A DNA stretch of 64,000 bases from Thiorhodovibrio winogradskyi (GCF_036208045.1 NZ_CP121472.1:2243531-2307530), one strand, 5' to 3'. Positions 1 to 9,368 are shown, counted from the stretch's first letter. A program made the numbers and translations. The notes: a model not told the origin generated them from the sequence alone.

Positions 1-325
1 CCAGGTGGCAACCCGCCGCATCATTGAAGGAAAAAAGACCCTCGCCGTCTTTTAGCGCGGCAACCGCCTGATCCAAGGTCGCGCGCTGATCCGGGGATGA
101 AGGAAGATGCTCGAAGCCGAGGATATTGGCCGCCGGGCCGTGGAGTTCGATCTGAACCTCTTTGCCCTCGAGTGCAAGGTTCAGCGCGGCAATGCCGTGA
201 AGGTGGGCGCCATGCTGGCGGTATTCAGCATGATGCTGATCGTGGTGCGCATGGTCCGCGAGCGTCCAGGGAGTCATGAGCGCCAGAATCAGCGCGGGAG
301 TTATCCGGGTTGGCTGCGCAGACAT
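1..325 (-). CDS. ZrgA-type DUF2796 zinc protein (partial)
   Basis: The reading frame starts at an ATG at 325 and runs off the left edge, giving about 108 residues. A signal peptide (residues 1-23, ending TPWTLA) is followed by a His-rich stretch (DHAHHDQHHAEYRQHGAHLH) and the DUF2796 core, including LNLALEGKEVQIELHGPAAN and GFEHLPSSPDQRATL. DUF2796 proteins such as Vibrio ZrgA are periplasmic zinc-uptake factors; the His cluster fits zinc binding. It lies 37 bp downstream of the TonB receptor on the same strand, so the two form an operon behind the Zur box near 2560. The C-terminus is outside the window. Confidence 0.82.
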   Translation of the reverse strand, partial: MSAQPTRITPALILALMTPWTLADHAHHDQHHAEYRQHGAHLHGIAALNLALEGKEVQIELHGPAANILGFEHLPSSPDQRATLDQAVAALKDGEGLFSFNDAAGCHL

Positions 326-362
326 GATCAGATTCTCTGGGTTGTTCGGTTGGTGAGCCAAT

Positions 363-2507
363 TTAACCACCAAAAGGCACACTCAGACTCAGGCGAATAT
401 CCCGCCCTGGGCTCAGCGCATAGCCTTTGTAGGTGTCGAGAAAATCGCGATACTCGGTATCGAACAGATTGCGTATCGCGAGATCAATGCGCGCATTCTG
501 GCGGTCAAAGCCGCGCAAGGCAAAGCCCAGGTCGAGATCAATGAGGGTGTAGGCATCGGTCGATGCGGTGCCAAAATCCATGTGGTCGAATTGCGCGAAG
601 GGCTCGCCTGGCGCGGCGTCCTTGGCGGCACTGTGGCGCATGCCCAATCTGATGTAGGGCTCGCGCAGCGGGCCGCGATCGGCGAAGCGGTAGGTCGCCT
701 CAAGGCGCAGGGAATCTGCCGGTAGCAGGGGCAGATCTTGGTTCGTCCGGTCATTGGTGCCGCGCACCAAGTCCAGTACCCCGGCAAATTCCAGATGGTC
801 GCTGGCCTGCCAGCGTGCCTCAAGCTCCAGACCGGTCAAGAGCGCATCGTCCTGCTGGAAGGCGAAGATTGGTAGGTCGTCCTCGGAACGACCAGTGTCT
901 TGCAGATAAATGTAGTCACTGATGTCGTTGCGATAGACAGTCGCGCTTCCACTTAAGTTGGGCAACTGCCAGCGCAGGCCGAGATCCATGTTGAGCGACT
1001 TTTCTGGCTCCAGATCCGGGTTGCCCTCCTGAATGGCCGCGACGCCGCCATGCACCCCGTCGGCATAGAGCTCGAACAAGGTTGGCGCGCGGAAGCCACG
1101 ACCGAGATTGGCGGCCAGCGCGAGTTCCTCGGTAAGCCGATAGACCGCGCCTAGGGAGCCGGTGAAGACCGCATAGTCGTGATTATCGCGCCCGGAGCCT
1201 GCCTCCAATTGGGCCACCGGCGCGCTGGTCTTGCTGGCGTCGCCGGTGACCGAATGCCAGTCATGGCGCAGCCCGGCTTGCAGGGTCAGGGCGCCGATGT
1301 CCTTGCTCTCGAAGGCAAAGAGCGCGAGATTGCGGACCTCTCCGCCCGGCGCTAGCACTGTGGTGCCGCGCGAGTATTGGGTCTTGCTGCTGTACTCGAT
1401 GCCAAGGGTGCCGCCGTCGAAGGGGCCAAGGTGCTCATGGATGGCCTCAAAGCGCGCGCTGTAGCGATCAAACTCCAGATGAATGGTGCCGTCGTAGCCA
1501 GCCGAGCGGGGAGTGCCAGCGCTGTTGGCGCGGCGCAGGTTGTTCTGCCAGGACAGGGTCGGTTTCAGCTGCCAGCCGTCGGCCAGCGGCATGTCGCCGG
1601 TGAGCTGAAGCTCATCGTTGCGCAGCCACAGCCCGATGCCTGTGCCATTGGGGAGTAGGAAATTGTTCTCGTCATTCCACTGGCTGTAGCGCAGCCCAAA
1701 TTCGCCGAGATCGGTCAGCATGCCAAGACCGAACTGGGCGTTGAGCTGGTCAAAGTCGGTGTAGGGCAGCTCGCCGGTGAATTTGGGGTCGCTTGGATTG
1801 CCGGATTCGGTGGCGGTCTTGGCGTTGGGGGTGTTCATGTTGCCGGCGGAACGACGCATCAGTCCGGCATCCAGGCTCAGAATGTCATTGCTGGCGCGCG
1901 CCTTGATCCCGGTATCCCATTGGGCCTTGTTGCTGTGGTAGACGAAGAGCGTATCGGCGCCGACCAGGGTCTCACCCGTCGCGGCAAACTCAAAGGCCGG
2001 GGCCTGCACATCAATGGCGCCGCCCAGCGCACCCGAGCCATAGAGCAGACTGGAGGCACCGCGTACCACTTCGATCCGCCCGGCCAGAAAGGGGTCGATA
2101 TTGGGCGGATGACGCTCGCCATATTGCTGGTAATCCACGCCAATCCCGTTTGACAGAATCTGGATCTGATTGCCGCTCAGACCCCTGATCACCGGCTTGC
2201 CGACCTGATTGCCGGCGTTGATGGATGCCACGCCGGGCAGGGCATCGAGTGTCTCGCCGAGGGTAAAGCGTTCGCGTTCGCGCAGTTCCTCGCCACTGAG
2301 CACCGAGACCTTGGCTGCCTGCAGCATGGGATCGCCGGGTACAGGGACACCGGCGGTCACCTCGATGGCATCGAGTTCGATGGTCATTGCCTCCTCCTCG
2401 GGTGCTTCACGCGCGACTGCCGTGCCGCCGAGAAGAGTCATCGGAAGAGTGATCATGAGTGTCGGAAGCAGGATCGTGCGCTGATGGTGTCGGGTTTTGG
2501 TGATCAT
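363..2507 (-). CDS. ZnuD-like TonB-dependent zinc receptor
   Basis: A 714-residue outer-membrane receptor. The signal peptide ends near residue 32 (GGTAVA), followed by a TonB-box region (ITVTA-like IELDAIEVTAG), a plug domain (residues about 60-175, with RIEVVRGASSLLYGSGALGG) and a beta-barrel ending in a hydrophobic C-terminus. The substrate is inferred as zinc: ZnuD-family receptors are commonly paired with DUF2796 proteins, which is the next gene, and a near-perfect Zur operator lies 47 bp upstream of the start. It would be energised by one of the two TonB2 systems in this window. The exact metal cannot be proven from sequence. Confidence 0.82.
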   Translation of the reverse strand: MITKTRHHQRTILLPTLMITLPMTLLGGTAVAREAPEEEAMTIELDAIEVTAGVPVPGDPMLQAAKVSVLSGEELRERERFTLGETLDALPGVASINAGNQVGKPVIRGLSGNQIQILSNGIGVDYQQYGERHPPNIDPFLAGRIEVVRGASSLLYGSGALGGAIDVQAPAFEFAATGETLVGADTLFVYHSNKAQWDTGIKARASNDILSLDAGLMRRSAGNMNTPNAKTATESGNPSDPKFTGELPYTDFDQLNAQFGLGMLTDLGEFGLRYSQWNDENNFLLPNGTGIGLWLRNDELQLTGDMPLADGWQLKPTLSWQNNLRRANSAGTPRSAGYDGTIHLEFDRYSARFEAIHEHLGPFDGGTLGIEYSSKTQYSRGTTVLAPGGEVRNLALFAFESKDIGALTLQAGLRHDWHSVTGDASKTSAPVAQLEAGSGRDNHDYAVFTGSLGAVYRLTEELALAANLGRGFRAPTLFELYADGVHGGVAAIQEGNPDLEPEKSLNMDLGLRWQLPNLSGSATVYRNDISDYIYLQDTGRSEDDLPIFAFQQDDALLTGLELEARWQASDHLEFAGVLDLVRGTNDRTNQDLPLLPADSLRLEATYRFADRGPLREPYIRLGMRHSAAKDAAPGEPFAQFDHMDFGTASTDAYTLIDLDLGFALRGFDRQNARIDLAIRNLFDTEYRDFLDTYKGYALSPGRDIRLSLSVPFGG

Positions 2508-2550
2508 GGGGCATTCTCAACTGTCAGCAGGGGGATCGTGATGAGTGCTC

Positions 2551-2573
2551 GAAATGTTATGACATAACATTTT
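2551..2573 (-). promoter_or_regulatory. Zur box upstream of the zinc receptor operon
   Basis: The core TGTTATGACATAACA (2555-2569) is a perfect inverted repeat around a central A and is flanked by GAAA on the left and TTTT on the right. It matches the known gammaproteobacterial Zur consensus, TGTTATANTATAACA in a GAAA...TTTC context. Position between the zinc receptor start and the rest of the intergenic region supports repression by zinc-loaded Zur. Confidence 0.85.
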
Positions 2574-2734
2574 GGAAAAGCAAGCTGACTTGAGAAAGCA
2601 AGACCGAGTGGCGTCAACAAAGCGAAAGACGATCACGAATCGGCACAAGGCTAGCTGCATGCCTACGCGGCTAGCAATCTGGCCCAGAACAAGGCGCTTG
2701 ATCTGGGCAGCTATGGATGATGCTTAAAGTTAGC

Positions 2735-2761
2735 GTATGATGAAATTAAAATTTATCATAC
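2735..2761. promoter_or_regulatory. 27-bp inverted repeat in the znuD-like/lbtU-like intergenic region
   Basis: Arms GTATGAT (2735-2741) and ATCATAC (2755-2761) are perfectly inverted, and the AT-rich centre is almost symmetric as well. It lies 188 bp before the LbtU-like gene. It could be an operator; it shares GAT...ATC ends with a classical 19-bp Fur box but the centre does not match. No T-run follows, so a terminator is unlikely. Confidence 0.4.
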
Positions 2762-2852
2762 AACCGGCGCTAGCGTCTGCTCCAGTTTTCTGCCAAACCC
2801 TGGTCCGAGGAAATAAGGTGGCTTGGGCGGCATCCTCCGGAAAAAAAATATT

Positions 2853-2865
2853 GCTAATCGTTCGC
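2853..2865 (+). promoter_or_regulatory. Degenerate Fur-like box before the LbtU-like porin gene
   Basis: GCTAATCGTTCGC differs at two positions from the GCGAATNATTCGC palindrome that recurs in this window. It sits 84 bp upstream of the porin start. A role in iron control is inferred from its similarity and from the gene's family. Confidence 0.4.
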
Positions 2866-2948
2866 GTTGCTGAAATACTATTAACGAGAACGCTTCTTAT
2901 TCTAGTTATTTATTCATAAACAGATTCCCAACGCAATGAGGTGGACAC

Positions 2949-4181
2949 ATGAAAGGTACACGTCTTCTTCCCGCTATCACCATGACCCTTGCCGGTCTGG
3001 CAACCCCGCCGGTTTTCGCCCAACTCACGCTTGAGCAACGCGTCGAGCAACTCGAGCGCGAAAACGCCCGTCAGGCCGCGCAGATCGCCGAACAAAACCA
3101 ACAACTTCAAGGCGCCCCGCAACGGGTCGGCAAGCTCGAGGACGCACTTGCGGCGGGCGAGGGGCGCGGCTGGTTTGAAGGGATAGAAATCGGCGGTGTG
3201 ATCGAGGTGGAGGCGTCCTACCTGGATCCTTACCAGGGTGATTCCGAGTCCGATCTGGTGCTGGCCACCTTCGAGTTGGGTATCGCCTCCCAGGTCAACG
3301 ACTGGGTGGGTATCGAGGCTTCATTGTTGTACGAGGAAGACGACACCGACCTGGAAGTCGACCTGGCCTTTATCAACATTTACAACCCGGACGTCTCGCC
3401 GGTGTTTTTCACCGCTGGTCAATTCTATGTGCCCTTCGGCGCTTATGAGACCAACCTGGTCTCGGATCCGCTGACGCTGGAGATCGGCGAGGCACGTGAA
3501 ACCGCCGCCCAGCTTGGCTTTATCCATGAGGGCTTCAGTGGCAGTCTCTACGCCTTCAATGGTGACAACAAGGTCGACGGCAAGAACCAGATCAAGAGTT
3601 GGGGTGCCAATCTGAGCTACGCGCTGGAAACAGACAGTTACAGAATCAGCGCCGGTGCCGGTTACATCAACGATCTTGGCGACTCCGACACCCTGCAGGA
3701 CAGTATCGCCGAGAATCGTCAGGCGATTTACGACCGACTGATCGAAGGCGAGGATCCCAGGGCGCGCTGGTTTAGCACCGATCCGAACGAACGCACCGGC
3801 GGATGGACGGCAAATCTGAGTCTGGGTGTTGGCGGCGTCAATGTCATCGCGGAATACCTGAGCGCCAGCGAGCGCTTTGAGTTTCCCAGCCTGGCATATC
3901 GGAACAAGGGCGCGGAACCCGCGGCCTGGAACATCGAAGCCGGCTACAGCTTTCCGGTTTTTGGTCGCGACACTGTTCTCGCTATCGCCTATCAAGGCAC
4001 CGAGGAAGCCGTCGCCCTAGAACTGCCGGAACGGAGTTGGTTGTTCGGATGGTCGGTTGAAGTGTTTGATAACACAGCGCTGTCCTTTGAATATCGCCAA
4101 GACAGCGACTATGGCGAGCATGATGGCGGCTCCGGCAAAAACGCCAGCGCCCTGGTTGCTCAGCTTGCTGTTGAATTCTGA
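2949..4181 (+). CDS. LbtU-family siderophore porin
   Basis: A 410-residue outer-membrane protein preceded by a good ribosome site (GAGGTGG). A signal peptide ends at about residue 25 (PPVFA). Residues about 27-60 form a short coiled coil (LEQRVEQLERENARQAAQIA), the trimerising arrangement seen in LbtU-type proteins, and the rest is an acidic beta-barrel ending in Phe (LAVEF). LbtU of Legionella is the legiobactin receptor and works without a TonB box; none is visible here. Its placement immediately before FeoB supports a role in iron entry. The ligand is unknown. Confidence 0.7.
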   Translation: MKGTRLLPAITMTLAGLATPPVFAQLTLEQRVEQLERENARQAAQIAEQNQQLQGAPQRVGKLEDALAAGEGRGWFEGIEIGGVIEVEASYLDPYQGDSESDLVLATFELGIASQVNDWVGIEASLLYEEDDTDLEVDLAFINIYNPDVSPVFFTAGQFYVPFGAYETNLVSDPLTLEIGEARETAAQLGFIHEGFSGSLYAFNGDNKVDGKNQIKSWGANLSYALETDSYRISAGAGYINDLGDSDTLQDSIAENRQAIYDRLIEGEDPRARWFSTDPNERTGGWTANLSLGVGGVNVIAEYLSASERFEFPSLAYRNKGAEPAAWNIEAGYSFPVFGRDTVLAIAYQGTEEAVALELPERSWLFGWSVEVFDNTALSFEYRQDSDYGEHDGGSGKNASALVAQLAVEF

Positions 4182-4338
4182 AGTCGCTCAGGCCCATCAA
4201 CGCATGAAAGTGCCGGACGCGCTTTTCGGCCCCGGAGTCCCGGCAGGAAAGTTTCTGCAGCGCCTGGATCGGTATCTCCTTGGTCTGGGCGATGCGATGG
4301 GATCCTCAAGCGAGCGCAATACAGCAACGAGAAACGAG

Positions 4339-6840
4339 ATGATGCGCGAATCCAAACACCTGCTGGTCGCCCTCGCTGGTCAGCAGAACGCCGGTAAGTC
4401 GACCCTATTCAATGCGCTGACCGGCGCTCGCCAGCATGTGGCGAATTATCCCGGGGTAACGGTCGACAAGAAATCCGGGCGCTATCGCGATCAGCAGGGT
4501 GATGTGGTGATTGTCGACCTGCCCGGCACCTACAGCCTGACCTCCTTCTCGCTGGAGGAGCGGGTGGCGCGCGAGTTCCTGCTGCAGGATGCACCGGACA
4601 TGGTGGTCAATGTGCTGGATGCCGCCAACCTGCGCCGCGCCCTGCACCTGACCCTGCAACTCATGGAATTGGAACGTCCGCTGGTGCTGGCGCTCAACAT
4701 GCTTGATGTCGCCACCGCCCAAGGGATCGCCATCGACCAGACCGCGCTCGGCGCGCGCCTTGGGGTGCCTGTGGTGGGCACCATCGGGCGCAAGGGGGAG
4801 GGACGCGAGGACCTGCGCGCCGCGATCCGCGCGGGCGTGCGGCCCGGTCGGGCGGGCCCCATTCCACTGAGCTACGATGCGCTCGAGGCCGAGCTTGGCG
4901 AGCTCGAACAACCCCTTGGCGCGGCGCCGGCATTGAGCGACTTGCCGCTGCGCTGGCTGGCGCTCAAGCTGCTGGAGGGCGACAGTCAGGCGCGCATTCT
5001 GTTGGTGGGGCGCCTGGGCGAGGCGGCGGCGCATGCCTTGCTCGAAGAGGCCCGCGCGCGCCGGGACAGGTTCGAGACCCAGGCCGGGATGAGCATTGGG
5101 GATCATATCGCCGCTTGTCGCGAGCGGGCTGTCACGGCCATTCTCGCTGGCGTGCTCAGCCGCGTCGAGGCCAGGCGCCCGGCGGTGACGGATCGCATTG
5201 ATCGCTTCGTGCTGAATCGCTTCATGGCGCCGGTGTTTCTGGTCTTTACCGTGTGGCTGATCTATCAGGTGTCCATCGTCTGGGGCTACGAGATCACCAC
5301 CTATACCTGGCCGTTGCTGGCCAAGCTGCGCGAATTGGCTGCCGGGGTGCTGCCGGCGGCGGGTTTTCTGGTCGATCCCTACAGTCGCTCGCTGGGGCTG
5401 TGGCTGGTGGACTCGGCCAATACCCTGCTGAACTATGTGCCGATTTTCCTGATTTTGTTCGCCGCCATCGCCATCATCGAGGATTCCGGCTACATGGCGC
5501 GGATCGCCTTCATTCTCGATAAGATTCTCAATCGCTTCGGGCTGCACGGGCAGAGTACCCTGCCGTTGATTCTGGGCGGCGTCTTCGCCGGTGGCTGCGC
5601 GGTGCCGGGGGTGATGGCGACCAAGGGCATTCCCGATCACCGCGCGCGCCTGGCGACCATTTTTGCCGTGCCCTTCATGAACTGCCTGGCCAAAGTGCCG
5701 CTCTACACCCTGCTGATCGGCATTTTCTTCGAGCAGGACAAGGCGCTGATGCTGTTCTATATCTCCACCATGACCATCATCTTCGCGTTGTTGGTGTCCA
5801 AGCTGCTCACCGTCACCTTGCTACGCGGCCAGGAGACCTCGCCCTTCGTGATGGAGCTGCCCCAATATCACCTGCCCACCCTGCGCGGCGTGCTTGGTCG
5901 CGCCTTCGAGCGCACCTGGCAGTACATCAAGAAGGTCGGCACCATTGTGCTGGCGGTGGCTGTGGTGGTCTTCGTGCTGCTGCAATTCCCCGGACTATCC
6001 AAGGAGCGGCTGGCCCACTTCGAGGCCGAGGGCCAGGCCGCGGCCGAGCAGTTCCAGCGCGCCCTGCGCGGCAATGCCTATGCCGAGGTGGCCAGCGGCG
6101 AGCATCTGGTGCCATTGCTCAATTATTTCGACGACTACAAACGCGCCAAGCTTGGCGCCAGTGGCGCGGCCGGTTCCGCAGCGGTCGCGACGCGCTTCGA
6201 GTCCATCAATCCGGACTTCTATCCCCTGGTCAAGCCGCCAGCGGGTGACCGCGATGCGCGCCAGGCATGGAAAGCGCTGCGGGATCTGGCCAAGGTGCGT
6301 CAGGGCTTGCGGCGCGAAATGCGCGAGGAGCGCATCGTCACTTCCCTGCTCGGCACCATCGGGCGCGGCATGGAGCCAGTGACTCAGTTCGCCGGCTTCG
6401 ACTGGAAGATCAATGTCGCCCTGCTCGCCTCCTTCGCCGCGCGCGAGAGCAGTGTCGCCACCCTGGGCGTGCTCTTTCAGCAGGATGACGACCAGAACGA
6501 GACCCTGGAAGAGCGCATGGGCAGCGAGACCCGCGCCGGGGGCGCGACCGCGCTGCTGGCGGTGTCCATGATTCTGTTCTTCGCCCTCTATCCGCCCTGT
6601 CTGGCCACCACCATCATGATCAAGGTGCAGACGGATTCCTACAAATGGATGTTGTTCTCCATCGTCTTCCCGACCCTGTTGGGGCTCTTGGTGTCTAGTA
6701 TGGTCTACAGTCTTGGCCAGGCTTTAGACGCCAGCGGTATCGAGGCGATGACGGCGGTCTATCTGAGCGCCCTGGCGGTGCTGATTCTGGTCGGGCTGAC
6801 CAGCGGCTCCAGGCGGCGCTTGGCGTGGGAGCAGCGATGA
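4339..6840 (+). CDS. feoB: Ferrous iron transporter FeoB
   Basis: About 833 residues. The N-terminal G domain carries G1 GQQNAGKST, G3 DLPG and G4 NMLD; the membrane part contains the conserved GGVFAGGCAVPG segment and two Gate regions. FeoB moves Fe2+ across the inner membrane, coupled to nucleotide hydrolysis. The frame is open back into the porin gene, but the family starts just before the G1 motif, so the ATG at 4339 is preferred; 4204 and 4297 are possible alternatives that would add an unusual N-terminus. A Cys-rich partner overlaps its stop; FeoA lies nearby on the opposite strand. Confidence 0.95.
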   Translation: MMRESKHLLVALAGQQNAGKSTLFNALTGARQHVANYPGVTVDKKSGRYRDQQGDVVIVDLPGTYSLTSFSLEERVAREFLLQDAPDMVVNVLDAANLRRALHLTLQLMELERPLVLALNMLDVATAQGIAIDQTALGARLGVPVVGTIGRKGEGREDLRAAIRAGVRPGRAGPIPLSYDALEAELGELEQPLGAAPALSDLPLRWLALKLLEGDSQARILLVGRLGEAAAHALLEEARARRDRFETQAGMSIGDHIAACRERAVTAILAGVLSRVEARRPAVTDRIDRFVLNRFMAPVFLVFTVWLIYQVSIVWGYEITTYTWPLLAKLRELAAGVLPAAGFLVDPYSRSLGLWLVDSANTLLNYVPIFLILFAAIAIIEDSGYMARIAFILDKILNRFGLHGQSTLPLILGGVFAGGCAVPGVMATKGIPDHRARLATIFAVPFMNCLAKVPLYTLLIGIFFEQDKALMLFYISTMTIIFALLVSKLLTVTLLRGQETSPFVMELPQYHLPTLRGVLGRAFERTWQYIKKVGTIVLAVAVVVFVLLQFPGLSKERLAHFEAEGQAAAEQFQRALRGNAYAEVASGEHLVPLLNYFDDYKRAKLGASGAAGSAAVATRFESINPDFYPLVKPPAGDRDARQAWKALRDLAKVRQGLRREMREERIVTSLLGTIGRGMEPVTQFAGFDWKINVALLASFAARESSVATLGVLFQQDDDQNETLEERMGSETRAGGATALLAVSMILFFALYPPCLATTIMIKVQTDSYKWMLFSIVFPTLLGLLVSSMVYSLGQALDASGIEAMTAVYLSALAVLILVGLTSGSRRRLAWEQR

Positions 6841-7076
6841 ACACAACCACTGAAGTGGCACAGACTGTCGCGCCCAAGATCACGGCGGGGCGTGGCGCGA
6901 GCAGCGGTTGGTTTGATCTGGCCATCACCGGCGTGGTCATCGCGCTGGCGCTCTTTTACCTGTATCGCAAGCTCTGGCGCCAGGGCGGGCGCTGCGACGG
7001 CTGCGGTCAGGCCGGAGGCTGCGCCATCAAACCGCCCGCCGCGGGTGCCAAAGGCAAGCTGGGCAAAAGAAGATGA
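6837..7076 (+). CDS. FeoB-associated Cys-rich membrane protein
   Basis: A 79-residue protein whose ATG overlaps the feoB stop (ATGA), so translation is coupled. It has one membrane helix (residues about 25-45, ending FYLYRKLW) followed by a cytoplasmic Cys-rich tail, GGRCDGCGQAGGCAIK. Small proteins of this build accompany FeoB in many bacteria and may help deliver or sense iron; their biochemistry is not settled. Confidence 0.8.
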   Translation: MNTTTEVAQTVAPKITAGRGASSGWFDLAITGVVIALALFYLYRKLWRQGGRCDGCGQAGGCAIKPPAAGAKGKLGKRR

Positions 7077-7222
7077 AGGACTCCAAGGCAGCTCGCGGGT
7101 TCAGGGTTTGAACGCGTCCGCTGAACCGATTCATTATTGCAATTAATAATGTTTCGCAATACGATATACATCTGATGTCTTTGGCTGTCAGATCCGGCTC
7201 ATGGGAGTCGAGGAGTTTTACC

Positions 7223-7873
7223 ATGTTCGAGGTTCGTCATCAGCTTCCTGGGCGCCTGCGCCTGCATTGTCCCGCCCTGCGTACCAAAGCGTGGCTTGCT
7301 GCTGCGCTTCGTGGGCACTTGCAAGCCTGCGACGGCGTGCGCTCGGTGCGCATCAATCCGGCCTGCGCCAGTGTGGTGATTGCGCACGATGCACGACATT
7401 TTAGTGCTGATCAACTGCAGCAGCGCTTGCGCGCGCTGTTATCGGCAACACCAGTCCAGGCGCGGACGACGACTGTGGTCTCTGTTGCGGGGCCACTTCT
7501 GGCGGTGTCCGGGCGCGGGTCTCGTGATGACGTGGGATCCAACAACAGCTTGCTGAATGGATCGCGGCGCGACTTACAAGGAAGCTGGTTGCGTTTGCCG
7601 AAGACTTTATCGGAGATTTGGGGCGAGGGGGGGCGTTCGCGGATGCTGGGTTGGTTGTGGCGAAAAGCCGACAATTCGGCGCCCAAGGGCGGCGCTGTCA
7701 CGATCCTTGAGTCGCCGTCGCCGGCTGTCGCCATGCTGTGCCGCATCAATTGGCGCATCAGTCACTGGATGCTGCGCCAGACCCTGAGATGCTGGTGGAA
7801 TGGGGAGCTCGGGTCCGACCAGGGGCGCGCGATGGTTTCACCGCGGCTGACGCCTTTGCCGCGTTCGCGCTGA
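7223..7873 (+). CDS. HMA-like (metal-binding fold) protein
   Basis: A 216-residue protein with a GAGGAG ribosome site. Residues 1-75 resemble the HMA-like N-terminus of CtpC-type P1B ATPases (HQLPGRLRLHCPAL, then SVRINPACASVVIAH) but lack the CxxC metal motif. The same N-terminal pattern opens the P-type ATPase at 24.4-26.6 kb. The remainder is low-similarity and Arg-rich, with CRINWRISHWMLRQTLRCWW near the end. It may be a stand-alone metal-handling accessory of the Feo group. The C-terminal half may have shifted frame, since I cannot recognise it. Confidence 0.6.
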   Translation: MFEVRHQLPGRLRLHCPALRTKAWLAAALRGHLQACDGVRSVRINPACASVVIAHDARHFSADQLQQRLRALLSATPVQARTTTVVSVAGPLLAVSGRGSRDDVGSNNSLLNGSRRDLQGSWLRLPKTLSEIWGEGGRSRMLGWLWRKADNSAPKGGAVTILESPSPAVAMLCRINWRISHWMLRQTLRCWWNGELGSDQGRAMVSPRLTPLPRSR

Positions 7874-7994
7874 GTCCGAGGCTCGCTTTGAGGATCAGTC
7901 TGGGGCGACCCAGGCTCGGGGTGAAAAGTGCAAAGTCATGAGGCTTGCGGCGCGCCTGGCAGGGCCGGAGGGGCTGCCGGGGGGAGGTGGGTTC

Positions 7995-8309
7995 TCAGTC
8001 GATATCGATGAGAACGGCTTCCGCTCGCCTTAAGGCGATCAGGGAGGATTCCAGCTTCAGTTCCAAGGGGTCGCCGAGGGGGGCGCTGCGGACCATGACG
8101 ACATTGGCTCGTGGGTGCAATCCCAGGTCAAGCAGTCGTTGGCGCACGGCACCTTGCGCCCGATGCCCGCGGATACGGACGTGTTCGCCAGCCAGAACTT
8201 CATTAAGCGTGCGCGCGCGCTGACCGCGGCCACCGCCTTCGCGGCCGCCCTTGCCCGCGCCGCGACCCTGCCCATGATGCCGAAGTGGGGACATGCTGCC
8301 TCTTTTCAT
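7995..8309 (-). CDS. feoA: FeoA-family protein with Gly/Arg-rich N-terminus
   Basis: A 104-residue protein. The last 70 residues form the FeoA SH3-like domain (TLNEVLAGEHVRIRGHRAQG, then RQRLLDLGLHPRANV and LIALRRAEAVLIDID). The first 30 residues are an unusual His/Gly/Arg-rich extension (HHGQGRGAGKGGREGGGRG). The start is fixed by a strong GAGGAAA site 6 bp upstream. FeoA is the cytoplasmic partner of FeoB; here it is on the other strand, separated from feoB by the HMA-like gene and divergent from the ABC operon. Confidence 0.85.
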   Translation of the reverse strand: MKRGSMSPLRHHGQGRGAGKGGREGGGRGQRARTLNEVLAGEHVRIRGHRAQGAVRQRLLDLGLHPRANVVMVRSAPLGDPLELKLESSLIALRRAEAVLIDID

Positions 8310-8379
8310 CTGTTTTCCTCAACGGGGGGAATTTGACATCAACTTGTGAGTCTAGGACATCCTCGAAAAAAAAGCAAAT

Positions 8380-8392
8380 AGGAATGATTGCC
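8380..8392. promoter_or_regulatory. Weak Fur-like half-palindrome between feoA and the ABC operon
   Basis: AGGAATGATTGCC keeps the AATGATT core of the recurring GCGAATNATTCGC motif, with mismatched ends. It lies between two divergent genes, 71-83 bp from each start. It is a candidate iron operator only. Confidence 0.3.
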
Positions 8393-8462
8393 AGTAAATT
8401 CGGATACGCTATCCTAGTAGTCATGTCCTGTTTCGCCAACGAAACCCGCTAGTGGAGCCTGC

Positions 8463-9362
8463 ATGTTTCCATCCTTCGAGCCCGTGATCGACATCGACGC
8501 CATCACCCACCGCTATGGCCGGCGAACCCTCTATGAAAATCTCAGCCTGAGGGTTTCAAAGGGTCGGGTGGTGGCGCTGCTGGGCAAGAACGGGGTGGGC
8601 AAGACCACTCTGATTCGGCTGCTGATGGGCTTTCTGCGCCCGAGCAGCGGTCGCTGCCGGGTGCTGGGCGAGGACTCGCACGCGCTGTCTCCGGCCACTC
8701 GCGCGCGCATCGGGCTGCTGTTCGAGGGACATCTGACCCACGACTACATGACCATCGCCGAGATCGAGCGCTATCACCGGGCCTTCTATCCCGGCTGGCG
8801 CGGGGTGCTGTATTTTGATCTGGTTGATCGCATGGGGCTGGCGCGCGATCACAAAATTGCCCGGATGTCCTGTGGGCAACGCTCGCAGGTGGTGCTGGGG
8901 CTGATCTTTGCCCAGAACCCCGAGTTGATGATTCTGGATGATTATTCCATGGGGCTGGACCCCGGCTACCGGCGGCTGTTTCTGGAGTATCTGGCCGCCT
9001 ATTTGGCCGAGGGCGGCAAGACGGTCTTTGTCACTTCCCATGTGATCCAGGACATGGATGACCTGGTTGATGAGGTGATATTTCTCCAGCGTGGTGGCGA
9101 GATTCTGCACCTGCCGCTGGCGGATTTTCGGCGCACATTTCGCTGCTTTGCCTTTTCCATGCCGGCCGGCGCCGAGCCGCCAGCGGCCGATGCGCTGATC
9201 CGCAACACGGATATCCTGACCCGACCGCCGCGCCTGTCCAGCTTCGCCGAGCGCGAGCGGATCGCCGAGCATCTCGCCAGTCAGCGCCCGGACATCCTGC
9301 TGGGCGAGGAACTCCCGATGACCCTGGAAGACGCCTTTATCGGACTGACCGGAAAATACTGA
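8463..9362 (+). CDS. ABC transporter ATP-binding protein
   Basis: A 299-residue ATPase. Walker A is GKNGVGKTT, the signature is MSCGQRSQ rather than LSGGQ, Walker B is LMILDDYSMGLD, and an H-loop His (TSHVIQD) is present. The usual catalytic Glu after Walker B is Asp here, which may slow hydrolysis or be normal in this subfamily. It starts an operon with a six-helix permease and a DUF4857 protein. The substrate is unknown; the iron neighbourhood and following DUF1007/NicO remnants suggest metal-related export or envelope work. Confidence 0.85.
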   Translation: MFPSFEPVIDIDAITHRYGRRTLYENLSLRVSKGRVVALLGKNGVGKTTLIRLLMGFLRPSSGRCRVLGEDSHALSPATRARIGLLFEGHLTHDYMTIAEIERYHRAFYPGWRGVLYFDLVDRMGLARDHKIARMSCGQRSQVVLGLIFAQNPELMILDDYSMGLDPGYRRLFLEYLAAYLAEGGKTVFVTSHVIQDMDDLVDEVIFLQRGGEILHLPLADFRRTFRCFAFSMPAGAEPPAADALIRNTDILTRPPRLSSFAERERIAEHLASQRPDILLGEELPMTLEDAFIGLTGKY

Positions 9363-9368
9363 GGTTAG

